From Membranipora membranacea (lineage: Eukaryota; Bryozoa; Gymnolaemata; Cheilostomatida; Membraniporidae): 64,000 nt of DNA. Position 1 is the stretch's first letter, and every line of letters starts with the position of its first letter. Location of the stretch: assembly GCA_914767715.1 (NCBI GenBank), contig OU612074.1:2557501-2621500 (forward strand), read 5' to 3'. Below the pieces are notes generated by a model. It ran no database searches and was not told where the DNA came from. It saw only the letters and a list, made by a program, of their open reading frames with translations. The position numbers were made by a program, and so were the translations under genes. This document shows, one piece after another, positions 52,828 to 64,000 of the stretch.

Positions 52828-53067
52828 CTACGGAATTACAGAATAACCTCTGACTGGACTATAACGATCTTTAATCTTAAAAGATCGAATAGCTCGATTC
52901 ACAAATTTTCCTGTAAAAGTATCAGAGCTGACAAATTTCTCATTTTTATCAGAGTAAAACGACTGCTCCCCACCCTTGCTGTGATCAACGAAGGAGTTCT
53001 TGCTGTGATCAGGGAGATTCTCCCTGCTGTGATTGATCTCAAATGTAAAACTATTCTTCTTATCCAT
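52828..53067 (-). CDS. hypothetical hydrophilic protein or exon
   Basis: An 79-codon frame starts ATGGATAAG at 53067. The peptide is very polar and contains spaced NHSREN, DHSKNSF and DHSKGGEQ segments. These come from about three imperfect 27-30-base repeats (TTGCTGTGATCA-like on the plus strand, about 52976-53040). There is no signal peptide, membrane segment or known motif. It could be a small lineage-specific gene, a leader exon of an unseen gene, or chance within a repeat. I do not recognise it. Confidence 0.25.
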   Translation of the reverse strand: MDKKNSFTFEINHSRENLPDHSKNSFVDHSKGGEQSFYSDKNEKFVSSDTFTGKFVNRAIRSFKIKDRYSPVRGYSVIP

Positions 53068-53925
53068 GTCTTCTAATTGAAGCTCACTTACAAATTTGCC
53101 TCAAGCTAAATTTTCCCAGAGAAATCATGTAAAAATTCTTCACCAAGTATTTTAGAAATATAACTAATTTTTTTACATTTTATCTTTCCGTTTATTATTA
53201 GATTTTGATTTTATATAATTGTTCTGTTTAGTAGAAAACTCATCAACAAATTGGACTCTATGATTTCAAAGAAAAATCATAACATCTGACTGATCTAATG
53301 CATAAAGGCTGGAGCACACAAATACAATTACGCAATTACAAGAAATGTTGCCTAAATGAATCTCGTAAATATTTAATCTAAAATTTAATTGCCACGGAAA
53401 TATCTCATGTATGTGGATATTAATATCAATATTTTTCAAGTACCTAATCGGATCACACAACATTTAATGATGTTATTTGGAGTAATAGACAACATGGCAC
53501 GTAAAGTTATAGAAAAGTGACAAGAAGGACTACATCACAAGCCTGGTAGGCCTATGGCAGAAGTGGTCACATGACTTGAAAATGCAAAATTTCTGGCAAC
53601 AGTATTGCGCGATGGGTGCCCAAGCTAAGGTGCGGAAAAGCTTTATAGTAATTTGATACAAATGACAGAAACATCTACTAATATAGCAAATTTTAGGCAC
53701 TACATCAGTGGTACTGAATGGCATGAGAGACTAAATTTTCATACCTATAATTGGCGCTGTTATTGAGGAGTGAGGATCGTCAGTTTCAACACAAATTTAG
53801 AAGAAACCTTCCGGATGCCAGTCGGTTTAGTGCATGGGAACCCAACTACTGTTTAATCTTGTGTGAACCTTCCCTCAGTGATTCAGGTCAATGGACACAA
53901 AGGTGGTCAAACTTTGAGGCTGATC

Positions 53926-56900
53926 TTAAAAGATGGCACTCTGTCTGGCTACTATTGCAGCTGGGTTCTGCTTCTTCCGGCGTACCTGTGGGATGAGAAG
54001 CCTGCAGCAATCTCGAATTACTGTGTGATATTCTCTGAATAAGCCTGAAAAGAAACAAAGGCACAGTTGAACATCCGATCTGACTTGATACTGGGATGAT
54101 AAATAATGATCACTCTATAGCTCAGGGACACCTACAGTATGTGATGTATTTTTTAAGGTGGACGGATATTCGTGGCGTTTTTTGCACTCTAGTATGCTAT
54201 CTGATATGCTAGAAAGGAAAACTAGGTGTTGCAAATATGTTAAGACACAGCATTAATACAACACCACTTGAATGTATACCTTTCCTAACCAATCCATTGC
54301 TTTGCGATTCTTTGCTTGTCTTTTTCTTCGACCCACGCGCCCTAGGCAAAATGAGGTCTAGACGCAGTATCCCACTCATTGTAGGGCCTCTGTTGTGTGA
54401 GGCCGCCTTCATAGCCATTGTCTCCCTACATCTCTCAATCATGCTGTCAAAGGATATTTCCCCGTCACTTTTGCTGATTGCATCACCCATATGCTTCAGA
54501 AAGTCTTGATCATGCACTGTGGTGGCGACAACTAGTGTATTTGGCCTCTTGAGTGCTGGAATCCCGTAATGCGAATCTTGGGTCGGATCGACCTGGGCCC
54601 CTTTCTTAACACTGCGTTGAACTAGTAGAACCTGTGCAAAACTAACGTAAGTTATACATGCAATAATTTAGGAAACCAGTGTTTATCTGGAGGAATTCCA
54701 TTCGTGGTGCACTACCTATACCTAAAGATAAGAAACGACTGAGAAAGTTTTTCAAAGACGCTAATAATCTGAATATTCCAAACATAAGTGACCTTGATGG
54801 CATTATAGATAAAAGAACCAAAAACCTGATACTGAACTACATACTTGATGATGACCATTTCATAAATGATTTTTTACCAAAGCTTCCATCAGGAAGATAC
54901 AGGACAATAAAATGTGGGTCTTCTTGGGGGAAAGACAGTTGTTTACGCAACATGATTTTATCCCTCAATAATATTATTTAAACCCAATCCACGATGCGAT
55001 GTCAGTTTTTCTTCATGTACTTTGTTGTTTTTTTTGTCCTAGCTCCATTTGACCAGCAGTGTATCAAACACCGAAATTCGCAACATACTTGTATGTGAGT
55101 GACAAATAAACCAATCAATCAATCAATCAATACCAGCCACCATCCATGTACAACAATTAATTGGTATCAATAAGCAATCAGTTAAGACACTCACTGCAGG
55201 GATGTGATTTGGTAAGGCGCCAATTTCATTCAGAACCTTGTCGATGTCTGCTTGGTCGCTAGCTGTGTTGATAGTGTCTTTGTTTGTGTCGTGTATTGTT
55301 GAAATCCATACCACCAGAAGAGAGCATTTCTCTTTGACTTCCTCGATTGATTTCTTCAGCTTTTTCCATGTCTCTATTGGTTTTCTCACTGTGAACTTGG
55401 CAGTTTTCAATCCAGTTTCCATGTTTATTGAGGTTGTGTTGTTAGAGGAAGGCATCAAGAAATTCATCGCATACATCTTCGCTTTCTTCTGGCCCCTTGG
55501 AATGAAATAGGAATCTAGTTCACCAAACAAATTCAGTATGACCTCTGAATGCCAACTTCCCTTTAACAGCGCCTCGCTTGTAACCTCTGGAAGACCTCGA
55601 ATACTCTCACGTATGTCAAGAGACACTCTCTTGTAGGAAGTGATAATGGCACTTAGGAAATTGTCGTCATCAGATTCGATTGCCTTGACAAGCAAATAAT
55701 CCTGTCCCTGAGAGTACCGCTGCAAATCGCTAGGTTCGAGTTTACTCAAGAAGCAGATCAGTAGCTTGTAGTGTTTCTTCTTGATGCACAGTTGTATCAC
55801 ATCTTTGCCTTTCTCGATGGGGCTCAAAATCAGAGTTTTCTGCTTCCATAGCTCAAGATGACTCAAAATTTCTGGGATTTTGGTAGAGAGGGTTCTTCTT
55901 TCTTCCTTGATCTCCAGTTGCTGTATCAGATTCAACAGCTCTTTTTTGACCTTCTCGTATGTGAGATCTTTCTGTTAATAAAACAACGAATCATTCTTGT
56001 GTTATGGTAGTGACTCACAACCTAAACCTTATAAGCCCATCACATTGATCTTAATCGTTTTGGTAATTTTGCTCCAGGCTACGGGTGGTTTTTAATTGCC
56101 TATCATCATGTATTGCTTAATAAATCCAAATCAAATAATTTACAAATACTAACGGCAATCATACCTTCGACAGTAGTAGCCTGTTCCTCAGGCTACTGTA
56201 GCAGACAAGTGCTTGGTCAGGCTCTTCTCTTTTCATTTCATTGGCAATGGGGAGCAGGATCTGATGAATGTCCCCAGCGCCCTCTGTTTCTTTCAATGCT
56301 TTCGCAAACATGGGAATCATGACGTTTCTTGCAGCCAAACCTCCAGCATAAGAAGCATTCAAAACGAGCATGTCAGGTCCTCTCAAGTCATAGTACCCGG
56401 GAGTCAAGTTGCCTGGACCTTCAGTCCGGCAGGCCTGCACCACTAGGATTTTTGGCTTCCCTCCCATCGCTTCGCTATTCATGAGCTCGAGTATGTCATT
56501 GATCGGAAGATGGCCATCACTACACTCAACAAAGCCTTCAAACCCATGCATCATAATGCAGACAATAAGGGCGCTTGTATCAATTGAGTCTGCTTCTTTT
56601 TTGATATTCCATCTAATTTCTTCAACAGTCAGGTCGACAAAGCTCTTTGGTTCTATTTGGTGGTGCTGAAATGCCTCAGTCAGTGTGTCTGCCTCTGTTA
56701 TTGCTGTTGGCCTTCTCACTGTTGTGTAACAAATTATTACAGAGGGCGGTGCTGGCATGTTGTAAAAGCTTACTGTCGTTGGTGGAGGTGCACTATATAC
56801 TGCCTTGTATAGTTCCACCCACCTGTCAGCTTCTGCAAACGATAAAATATGGTTTGAGCTGATTTCCCAAAGAAATTCAGATATTTGTGGTAGAGAATTT

Positions 56901-59900
56901 AGGATTGAATTTTAAGAGGGAAGAAAGCATTCAAGAATGATAATCACTATTCAGGGATCAAAATAAACAAAGGGCCTGATAACGTATTGTCTGTCGTACC
57001 TTTTTGGATTTTCTGATGATATTCAGCTGTCATTCTGTCTCTGTTACCGTCTGCTGAATGTTGGGGCGGATTTCCAACAATATTGTTTTCTGACCCAACA
57101 TTTGGAACTTGCCTTGCAAACCCAGAGTCTATATCATCATTCTCCTCCTGATGGTCTATTGGAATTTGTCCATCTACAAAATGATTGCATGTGAAAGTGA
57201 GAATTAGGGCAACCAAGATGTAAGAAATTTTTAAGGGCTAAAGCAATAACAAGTTTCAACTTCTCAGTTTGCTTTATGACGCTGCACCTTTGGCTTGTAA
57301 GTTTTTTCTCAGCAGACATGGAGCTAAGATATCAGATTTTCTGGCCTTACTGTTTTTCAGCCTACCTGATTCTTTTGTGCAGGGTTTACATTCATCAGTG
57401 GTACATTTACTTAGCTGGAGGTGGCTCACAGTGACACCCTCATCAAATGTCTGATAACGAGGATCTTTCTCGATGTGCTTTATAGCAAATGCTGCTAACT
57501 CTGAAAAATTAAAGTGATATGTCAAAATATTATAACATTTCTGATCAGGATGACATCGGGGAGTTTGGGAAACTCCCTGATGACAACAGCAAACTGATGA
57601 ACCATTGCCGTTTTTGGAGTTGCCATTTCATACATGAAATATCAGACTATGTATGTAGACTTATTAATGTAGAGTCAGCTTATGCAACTAACCTGTGGCA
57701 ACCAGATGGATGGTGAAGTGTAGGGTAGAATTTTCTACGTCCTTTTTTAGTTCTGATCTTCCAGAGAGATTTGCTTCAGGCGCAAATACAAACTGAAAAT
57801 AATCTCTTGCCAGGCTGCACATGTCATTCATAGCGATCTGCTCCACCTCATGCAAAATATAGTAATCCGCTGGAATGTGGAGAGATAGTCTCAGTTTCCC
57901 TAAAAAAACAAATCAAATCAAATAATAAAAACAGAATCTACCCCTAAATATACCTACTATACTGACCATATCGAGCTGCGGGTTTGTCTATTAACAGCTG
58001 GCAATCACACAAATGTTATAACGATGTAATATCAGGATGAGGGTGTTGATTGTCTCCCCCCCCCCAACTTATTCTCAACACCTAATAATTAAAGCCACCA
58101 CACTTTCAAAAGATATTTAACAATTTTCATGCTCTAAAACTTGTAGAATAAACTCACTGTGTCCATCGGTGACATTTCTGTCATAATCTGTTATCATTAT
58201 TTCCGTTCTGTTAATCTGTTGAACTCTTAACTGATTCTCTGTAAATAAATAATAATAATAAAAAATGTCAGCAAAGCCATAAAAAAGCAATACAAACCTC
58301 TTCTAGACCACACTGACATCAATATTACACTTTTAGGATTTGATCTGATCGGTGGAGTCAATTAAGTCGGAGTAGCTTATGTGTGCTCGTCCCAAATTTC
58401 AGAAATTACCGCCTTATTCCTTTTAATTGTACTCAACCTATATGAATACTGCTTTATCTATCAAAGGCATGCATGAAATAATATTAATCACATGATCAGT
58501 GTGCTTCTACAAATCCATGTGTCAAAAAGTCTTGCTTCCTCAATGTAACCCTTTTCACTGATGCCAGCCACAAGCAATTAAAAGTGGCACTCAAATAACA
58601 TTCAAAAGATTATATCTGATCTTAATTGCCTGTCATTATGTGGCTCAAATTTCAAAATGGTCACACACAAACCTCTAGGAAGACGATAGATGTCCCTGCT
58701 GCGGTCACCATCTTTCAGTTCAACTTTAAGCTCCATGTTTCTTCCTTGCCCCTCATAACTTAGACCATGTCTCAAAAGGGCCCGCTTCCATTCTCTCTTA
58801 CTTGTTTTCAATTCAACTACAACATTCTCACGCCCTAAAATGTAAAGAATAGAGGCATGCTGTTCCCATTCACCCTGTTTCCAGCAGTTAATCATCATCA
58901 TTAGAACTTCTAATCTAATGCTCTTCTTTAAATTATCAAAAAAGAAAAACATGCAGTTGGACAAATATTTGTTATTATTTAAAACTTCTTATTTCCATCT
59001 CTCAACATGTTAACCATAGATAGCGTTGTATGAGGTGAACTTATAGGAAATATAACAGTAATCTGATAGATTTATGATCACATTATACCTGCAGTAGTCG
59101 GTCCATCAAAACGATCAAGACTCCGCATAGCCATCATCAAAGGTTCTAACAAGAAAACAAATCTGAATGGTTAACATAGGTGAAACATCAGGGGGGCCAT
59201 CGGGCAAGTGGTAAAAGTCTGGGGGCTCAGACTACCATATTCACTATGAAACACGTTATCAAGATGTGGCACCGTCCTCTATATAGTGTACGATGACTGT
59301 GCTGATTTAGTATCCCTAGCCTAAAAACTTCAGTGATGTTGCATTGCGTAAGGGAAAAACCGTGACGAGCAGCAAATCTCTTTTAAACTAATCAGTAAAC
59401 AAGTGGTCGTGGTGCAATATTATCCTTTATCAATTGTACTTGATACCCAATGGAACTGGATAATGGTAATCCCCTCTGTATTCCACAGAGTTGCAAAATA
59501 TTGATTGGTTTTTGATTTTGTTCTTACCTCGTTGATTTACGGTGCCTGGACTAAAATGCACCATCTGCCGGGAGCCATCAGGAACTGAAAAAATGCAGAT
59601 AACATTATGAGAAGGGCAGGTATTTAAAATCTGTAGGCTGTGAGCCAAGATGAAACGCTCAGGCTATAGCTAGGTTTGTCCCAGTTGAACCTTGTATCAA
59701 AGATTATAAATACTTGTATATTTGTCTATGGTTATTAATTTGGCTAGGGGCCAGATACTGGTTTTGTGACACAGAGCTTTGATAGGACTAACAAGTTTGT
59801 ATTGTTTGTAGAAGGAATTAGCATAATAGACTTTATTCAGTAGCCAAATCATACGATTCAAAAATTAAGTATATTCTCAGCTCCTTATCTATGTGACTGT

Positions 59901-61461
59901 TTATACCAGGAAAAATGGTGTAACAATATGGCTCACCTGTCTCTTGCTCTGGTTGTATCAATCCTTCATTCCCACAGCTATCGTACCTACTTGGTTCCGG
60001 GTTATCTGATAAAGAATTATGTAGAGACAGCTTCATAAACACTCTACTTGCACATTTTGTGAGTTTATGAACAAGATTGAACGGATGGCAAATTGTTTGT
60101 CTGGTTGTGGAAAAGATTGAAATGTTTTGTAGACACGGTCTACGATCAACTACCGGAAATCAGAGCATTGACTCATTTAATATTTGTAATAGTTTAGACT
60201 CATGTTTTGGCGAAGCCATTTCTAGATGAAGCTTTCTTACTAAGCTTGTAGTTAACTTCTTATCAGGTGGAATCTAAACACTGCTCTTACTAGATAAGGT
60301 GTTTTTCTTTATTGAAGTTTCTTGGTAATCAAAAATTTGGGATACTCACTTTGTCTTCTTCTAGGAGCAGGAGTTGGTACGTTGATTGGTAAATGATTCC
60401 CATTCTGCGAGTCGTCTTCATGTTCTTGATCTCTTCCTGAAATATAAATAATTGGAGATAACAAAATCTGTTGAGTCGCCCAACCCACATAATAAACATC
60501 TGCTGACCTTGAGACTGACCTTGAGACACTGTACGGAACTTGATATCTCAGAATAGTCCCAACAGAATGACACTCAGTACGATGCTGCTCATATGTTATA
60601 TCCCTTGTAAATATTTCAAGTGGAAGGTTTTTGGTCATTATTCTTAGATAATCTAGCCCACTGTACTTTGTCCCCATAGTGTTTTACTCAAAACTCATAA
60701 CTTTCAAACTGTCACATTATATCCATCAATGTCTCACATTGTGTACTGAAAATATTCATGGAAAGATGGCATACTGTACACTGTACACTGTACACTGTAC
60801 AGGGTACAGGCAGTTGATAATAATATTGAATTTTTATGAATCTACTCTTCTACACAATTCAGTTAACATTGCTTTACTGAATGGCCATAGTGAATTTCCC
60901 ACAAAAATATATATATTTATATGTTTATGGATTTTCCCTATATTGGCAACCGGCCTATGTTCTTATTATCTTGGCCTCTTTGCAGGAAATTACTACACTC
61001 ACTCGAAAATTTCTTGAAACATAACGACAATGGCATCCAGTTCCCTAGGGAGAATGCAAACGTCAGGTGTTGTAGTGCCACAATGCAATTTTGTGTCATA
61101 TTCCTCTGTCACCAGTTTACAAATTGTATGAATTCGCATTTGTGAAACAGTCAACTATGTTTTAAGTTTTAAACCAGATGTTAAGCTTTTTTTTGGGGAG
61201 GCAACATTATAGCTGGTGTTATGTAACTTTTGAGCTAGGTAGGTCAATCTTAGGACAAATAGTGATTCCACCAACAGCCAAGAATAAATTTGGATAATGT
61301 TATGTAGAAATGTTCTGCGCTTGTTGCGCTACAGTTTCTTGTTAAACTTATAAATCTGCAAACACATAAACACATAAAATAAAACCTTTATTGTACAGAC
61401 CATCTTCTGAAAGAACGCCGCTTGTTGATTCTTGTCGGTCGTCACTGTAACCAGATGCCAT
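53926..61461 (-). CDS. caspase with a second, catalytically dead caspase-like domain
   Basis: Fourteen phase-consistent exons give 1001 residues. From 5' to 3': 61401-61461, 60350-60436, 59937-60005, 59528-59584, 59089-59145, 58673-58834, 58158-58238, 57693-57899, 57366-57500, 57000-57173, 56165-56832, 55195-55971, 54280-54631, 53926-54044. Residues 1-363 are unrecognised: a polar start, then a strand-rich part (about 111-305). Residues about 370-586 are a caspase domain. It has His459 in MMHGFEG, Cys498 in VQACRTEG (usual QACRG), a p10-like segment with AARN, and an end SSLRNRLLL. Arginines in VRRPTAITEAD and AARN fit the Asp-binding pocket. Residues about 590-700 are helical, possibly death-fold-like. 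Residues about 735-935 repeat the caspase fold (SLLVVWISTIHD, VLLVQRSV, PNTLVVATTV), but the Cys position is Ser852 and the HG is lost. A basic tail follows. Expected role: Asp-specific protease in cell death or immunity, with the pseudo-domain acting in cis. Confidence 0.82.
54670..55134 (+). mobile_element. 5'-truncated non-LTR retrotransposon (3' end)
   Basis: A plus-strand frame (to 54981) ends with NDFLPKLPSGRYRTIKCGSS and LRNMILSLNNII. This resembles the LPSGRRYR.....NSF-type C-terminus of CR1/Jockey-like reverse transcriptase proteins. After the stop come about 110 bases of 3' UTR, AATAAA and a tetranucleotide tail (CAATCAATCAATCAAT, about 55107-55130), as is usual for LINE ends. It lies antisense in the intron between exons 12 and 13 of the caspase-like gene. 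The family assignment is from memory of the C-terminal pattern. Confidence 0.55.
60436..60677 (-). other. possible alternative first exon of the caspase-like gene
   Basis: The frame of exon 2 stays open upstream of its acceptor to an ATG at 60677. It would add about 81 residues (starting MGTKYSGLDYLRIM) instead of the 20 encoded by exon 1. The acceptor TATTTCAG at 60437 is good and the exon 1 join keeps frame, so the spliced start at 61461 is preferred. The longer frame contains a SVSRSVSRS repeat from a short tandem duplication. It may be chance. Confidence 0.2.
60773..60800. repeat. 7-bp tandem repeat (ACTGTAC)4
   Basis: Four perfect units in intron 1 of the caspase-like gene. The unit is nearly self-complementary (GTACAC/GTGTAC) and the array can fold on itself. 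Confidence 0.9.
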
Positions 61462-62876
61462 TGTTTCAGTTCCCTCGTCTATAGCAAGTGTCTCATAACT
61501 GATTTGTCATATGGTTTTTTGTTGTATACAATAGTAACACATCACACAAAATAAGATTGACGCAAGGCTGAACTTAGTTGCAGCTGTAGTCTCCCGCTGA
61601 GTAAAGCAGTTTTGTTTCTATTTCTGTGTTATTAATACTATGAGGGCTGAGGAAAACTTAATCTGTAGACCGAGAGCACGCTACAAAATAGCCTGATGAT
61701 GTCAATAAGCAACTGAATGTCAGTGCTTTAGCTAATGTTGTTGAAATTTACCTGCACTGGAAAAACCATGAGCAATGCTCCTGGGATTTTCTGTGATTTC
61801 CAACAGTCATCTTAAAGAGTGGGTGTTGTATAGATAATTTATCCTAAGTCAACAGACTTTTAGAAAAACATACTTAGGTCAAGCATAGGCCTAAAAGCTA
61901 CTTGCCACGTATTCATGCGCAAGCATTGCCAGCAAAATTTTAAACCAGCAGCAGAATCATCATCATAGAGTTGGCAGCTTTCACAGGCTTTGTCAAACTC
62001 TGTGATACTATCAACTATGCTAACTTTGATATTTTACTGTGTGTTTAGAAAAAAATAACACAGTACTCAGGCTGGCCCTAAAGTGGGTCCAACAGTGCCC
62101 TAAAATCGGTTTTACGATGCAGCATTTTCATTGTTAGGGTGCATTCATAAGAATAGGCCCTACCCCATTTGCAGCAGGTTAATTTGGAAGAATAAACCCA
62201 AAATTATCATAGTTGTTATGAATATATAATATATGCATGTATACAATCTAAAAACGCATTTACTACATTTATGTTTATCATTAGCAGGTGCTCAGAGGTG
62301 CCCATCATGTTATTGGAAGGGATTATATATGGATGAATTTCTACATGTTGTATACGGTAAAGAGGTCATTATCAAATGTAAAGCTGAAAGTGTGTGATAT
62401 AATATGTGACCAGCAGAGAAGGTAATTAGCTCAGCGAAGTCGGCAGCCTGCTACCTTATCGCTGCTTCTGCCTGCAACCATGCATAGAGTGCACAATAAT
62501 TCTGGTAAACAGTATATGAATTTCTATACAGTAATCCCTCAAAATATAATCCATAAGTAGATGATAAATTGGGTTTTCCAGTATTTTTTATTACAATATC
62601 GACGTAAAAAAAGTCATAAATAAGATCCAATCATGACCCATGAGTCATGTTGAGGAAGTTAACTTATAAGCAGTAGTGTGGTCTAAGTGCTCAGAAGGCT
62701 CAGAATGATGGCCTCATATTATCAAACATTTCAGACATATTTGAAAACTGAAGCCAAAAACTGGCACTTGCAGCCATCTAAGCACTTAGACTTGTAGCAG
62801 AGTAATAACAAAGACAAGTTAACAAATAGCTAGAAGACATTCTATGTTTTATTGAAGGCGAACTACCTAGCTACTA
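61462..62876. other. intergenic region upstream of the caspase-like gene
   Basis: It holds the promoter and leader of the caspase-like gene and the 3' UTR of the P450. No convincing TATA box, exon or repeat was seen. CATGAC...GTCATG at about 62632-62649 is a short inverted pair. The sequence is otherwise unremarkable. Confidence 0.4.
62848..62853 (-). promoter_or_regulatory. poly-A signal of the P450 gene
   Basis: AATAAA on the minus strand, 24 bases after the stop codon, giving a very short 3' UTR. Confidence 0.6.
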
Positions 62877-63500
62877 TTAGCGAGCAGTGTAGATTATTTT
62901 GTGAGGATGCGGACTGTTAAAGAAATCAGTGATGGGTTCTTCAGTCACAGTAGTATCTGGAGGTAATGTTAGCTGATACTTCTGAAGAAGTGCTACAAAT
63001 ATCATAAACAGCTCCATCTGTGCCAGACTCTTACCAAGACATTCTCTTCTGCCTACAGAAAGTGTTAATAATGGTAAGTAAATATGAGTAAGTTAATAAA
63101 AGTAAGTAACGCAAGATATAACCTACACTCTGATTCTTGCCTCCAACTATCATTGTCAGAATAGAATATGATAGGACTTGCCACCATTTCACTTGGTGTA
63201 ACCTTGAATTATCAGTACTAGCAAATACAAAGTTTTATTATCTGGATTGCTCTGACTTCAAGGTAACTATTTCGGTAAGGGTGATCAAATCAGGCTGTGG
63301 AAATTGGATAACTGTTTGGCTTCCACAGCTCTCTGGCTGTGACACTTACCAAGACCAAAATATACAGCGTGACGTTTCTTCAGCTCGATATCTCCAGTTA
63401 GAAATCTCTCAGGTTTGAACGAGTAAGGTTCTTCGAATACTTCTGGGTTACAGAGTACTGACACCATATTTAATAATATATCAGCTCCAACAGGTATCAA
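62877..63500 (-). CDS. cytochrome P450, CYP2-like, last two exons (partial)
   Basis: Exons 63350-63500 and 62877-63052 join in phase 1 and end in TAA followed by TAG. Together they encode the last 108 residues of a P450. They contain the meander-region PERF-type motif (KPERFL) and the heme-binding loop FGLG/RRECLG, with the axial Cys split from the Gly-rich part by the intron. After the loop come KSLAQMELF and the closing strand region (FNSPHPHKIIYTAR). Sequence around LIPVGADILLN and the LAQMELF helix fit the CYP2 clan. These are microsomal monooxygenases using NADPH-P450 reductase, acting on steroids, fatty acids or foreign chemicals; the substrate cannot be inferred. Upstream exons lie beyond 64000. 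Confidence 0.92.
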
Positions 63501-64000
63501 CTACACAAAAGCAAAACCATGCATCATTGACATTGTATTATTAGCTAAGTAAATGTTTGTGAAGAGGAAATACGCTGCCAGTAAATATGCATCCGGGAGG
63601 TTAAAAGACAATCACTATGTTTCCATGTGGACTTTGAGGTCGGCCTAGATAAGTTGTTACCTCTTGGCTCGTCCTCGAAATATGCATCCACCTCCATGGA
63701 TAGAGCTGAGACTTCGAAATAATCTGCCACTGCTGTCCACTCTAGATCGTGAACCTCGGAGCTCAGCACGAACCAGGGAGCTCCCATAGTTCGCACAAAC
63801 TCGATATCTCAAATTTCACCTAGGCATTAATTATCCACATTACAGACCAAGGTCAGAAGATGAGAATGTCATGAAATATGTGAAAGTGTTTCCTCAAATC
63901 TCATGAGGTGAAATTTTGAGACAATATCTCTTTGATTACAGGTATACTAAAGTCAGCGCTCAGAGACTTCTTGTGTGTCCTGCCTATGATTATCTGATCA
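63501..64000 (-). other. P450 intron with an unrecognised GC-richer block
   Basis: The next P450 exon is not within the window. The block 63590-63800 is less AT-rich than its surroundings. It carries an 83-codon minus-strand frame (63545-63796, WFVLSSEVHDLEWTAVADY inside) and two AATATGCATCC copies at about 63585 and 63679. It resembles no P450 segment and may be part of a dispersed repeat. Confidence 0.3.

Larger units (their letters stand above)
52202..53925. other. region between EMC1 and the caspase-like gene
   Basis: It holds the EMC1 promoter side (no clear TATA box), a GA-rich microsatellite at 52433-52456, a 26-bp palindrome at 52660-52685 and one unrecognised minus-strand frame (52828-53067). 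The right end is the 3' UTR of the caspase-like gene; a possible poly-A signal ATTAAA reads on the minus strand at 53852-53857. Confidence 0.45.

Overview
The window is AT-rich genomic DNA from a bilaterian animal. Coding sequence is broken into short exons by phase-consistent GT-AG introns of a few hundred bases up to 4.7 kb. The genes are far apart, and tRNA-derived SINEs, a LINE tail and minisatellites lie between exons. I cannot name the species. Two short transmembrane collagens with a furin site resemble nematode-type cuticle collagens, and an orcokinin/pedal-peptide-like neuropeptide gene is present. Together these suggest an invertebrate worm, perhaps a slowly evolving ecdysozoan. The richly intron-containing EMC1 gene argues against a nematode.

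Layout: (1) 268-402, minus strand: a single membrane-anchor exon of a collagen-like gene whose remainder lies left of the window. (2) 0.7-23.4 kb: a gene desert with two SINE-like elements, a tandem duplication, and blocks rich in homeodomain-type AATTA/TAAT sites. (3) 23.8-27.2 kb, plus strand: a complete 5-exon type II transmembrane collagen (562 aa), divergent from and paralogous to the gene at the left edge. (4) 29.56-31.04 kb, plus strand: a complete 3-exon neuropeptide precursor (289 aa) with 12 copies of a Tyr-Leu-Asp/Ser...Ser-Gly peptide between Lys-Arg sites. (5) 31.88-52.20 kb, minus strand: a complete 19-exon EMC1 gene (914 aa, ER membrane complex subunit 1), ending tail-to-tail with the neuropeptide gene. 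Its introns hold a 15-bp minisatellite, a 35-bp repeat that multiplies a splice donor, a SINE and perfect hairpins. (6) 53.93-61.46 kb, minus strand: a 14-exon gene (1001 aa) joining a long unrecognised N-terminal region, a caspase domain with His and Cys in place, and a second caspase-like domain that has lost the catalytic residues. A truncated LINE sits in one of its introns. (7) 62.88-63.50 kb, minus strand: the last two exons of a CYP2-like cytochrome P450 that continues past the right edge.

The genes do not form a pathway. The two collagens are probably duplicates. The others are ordinary neighbours: a secretory-pathway housekeeping gene, a neuropeptide, a cell-death/immune-type protease and a P450. 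The most novel items are the caspase-pseudocaspase fusion, the neuropeptide family, the paired membrane collagens and the multiplied splice donor. All exon models were read by eye from splice sites, phase and recalled family sequence. No search or transcript data were available.
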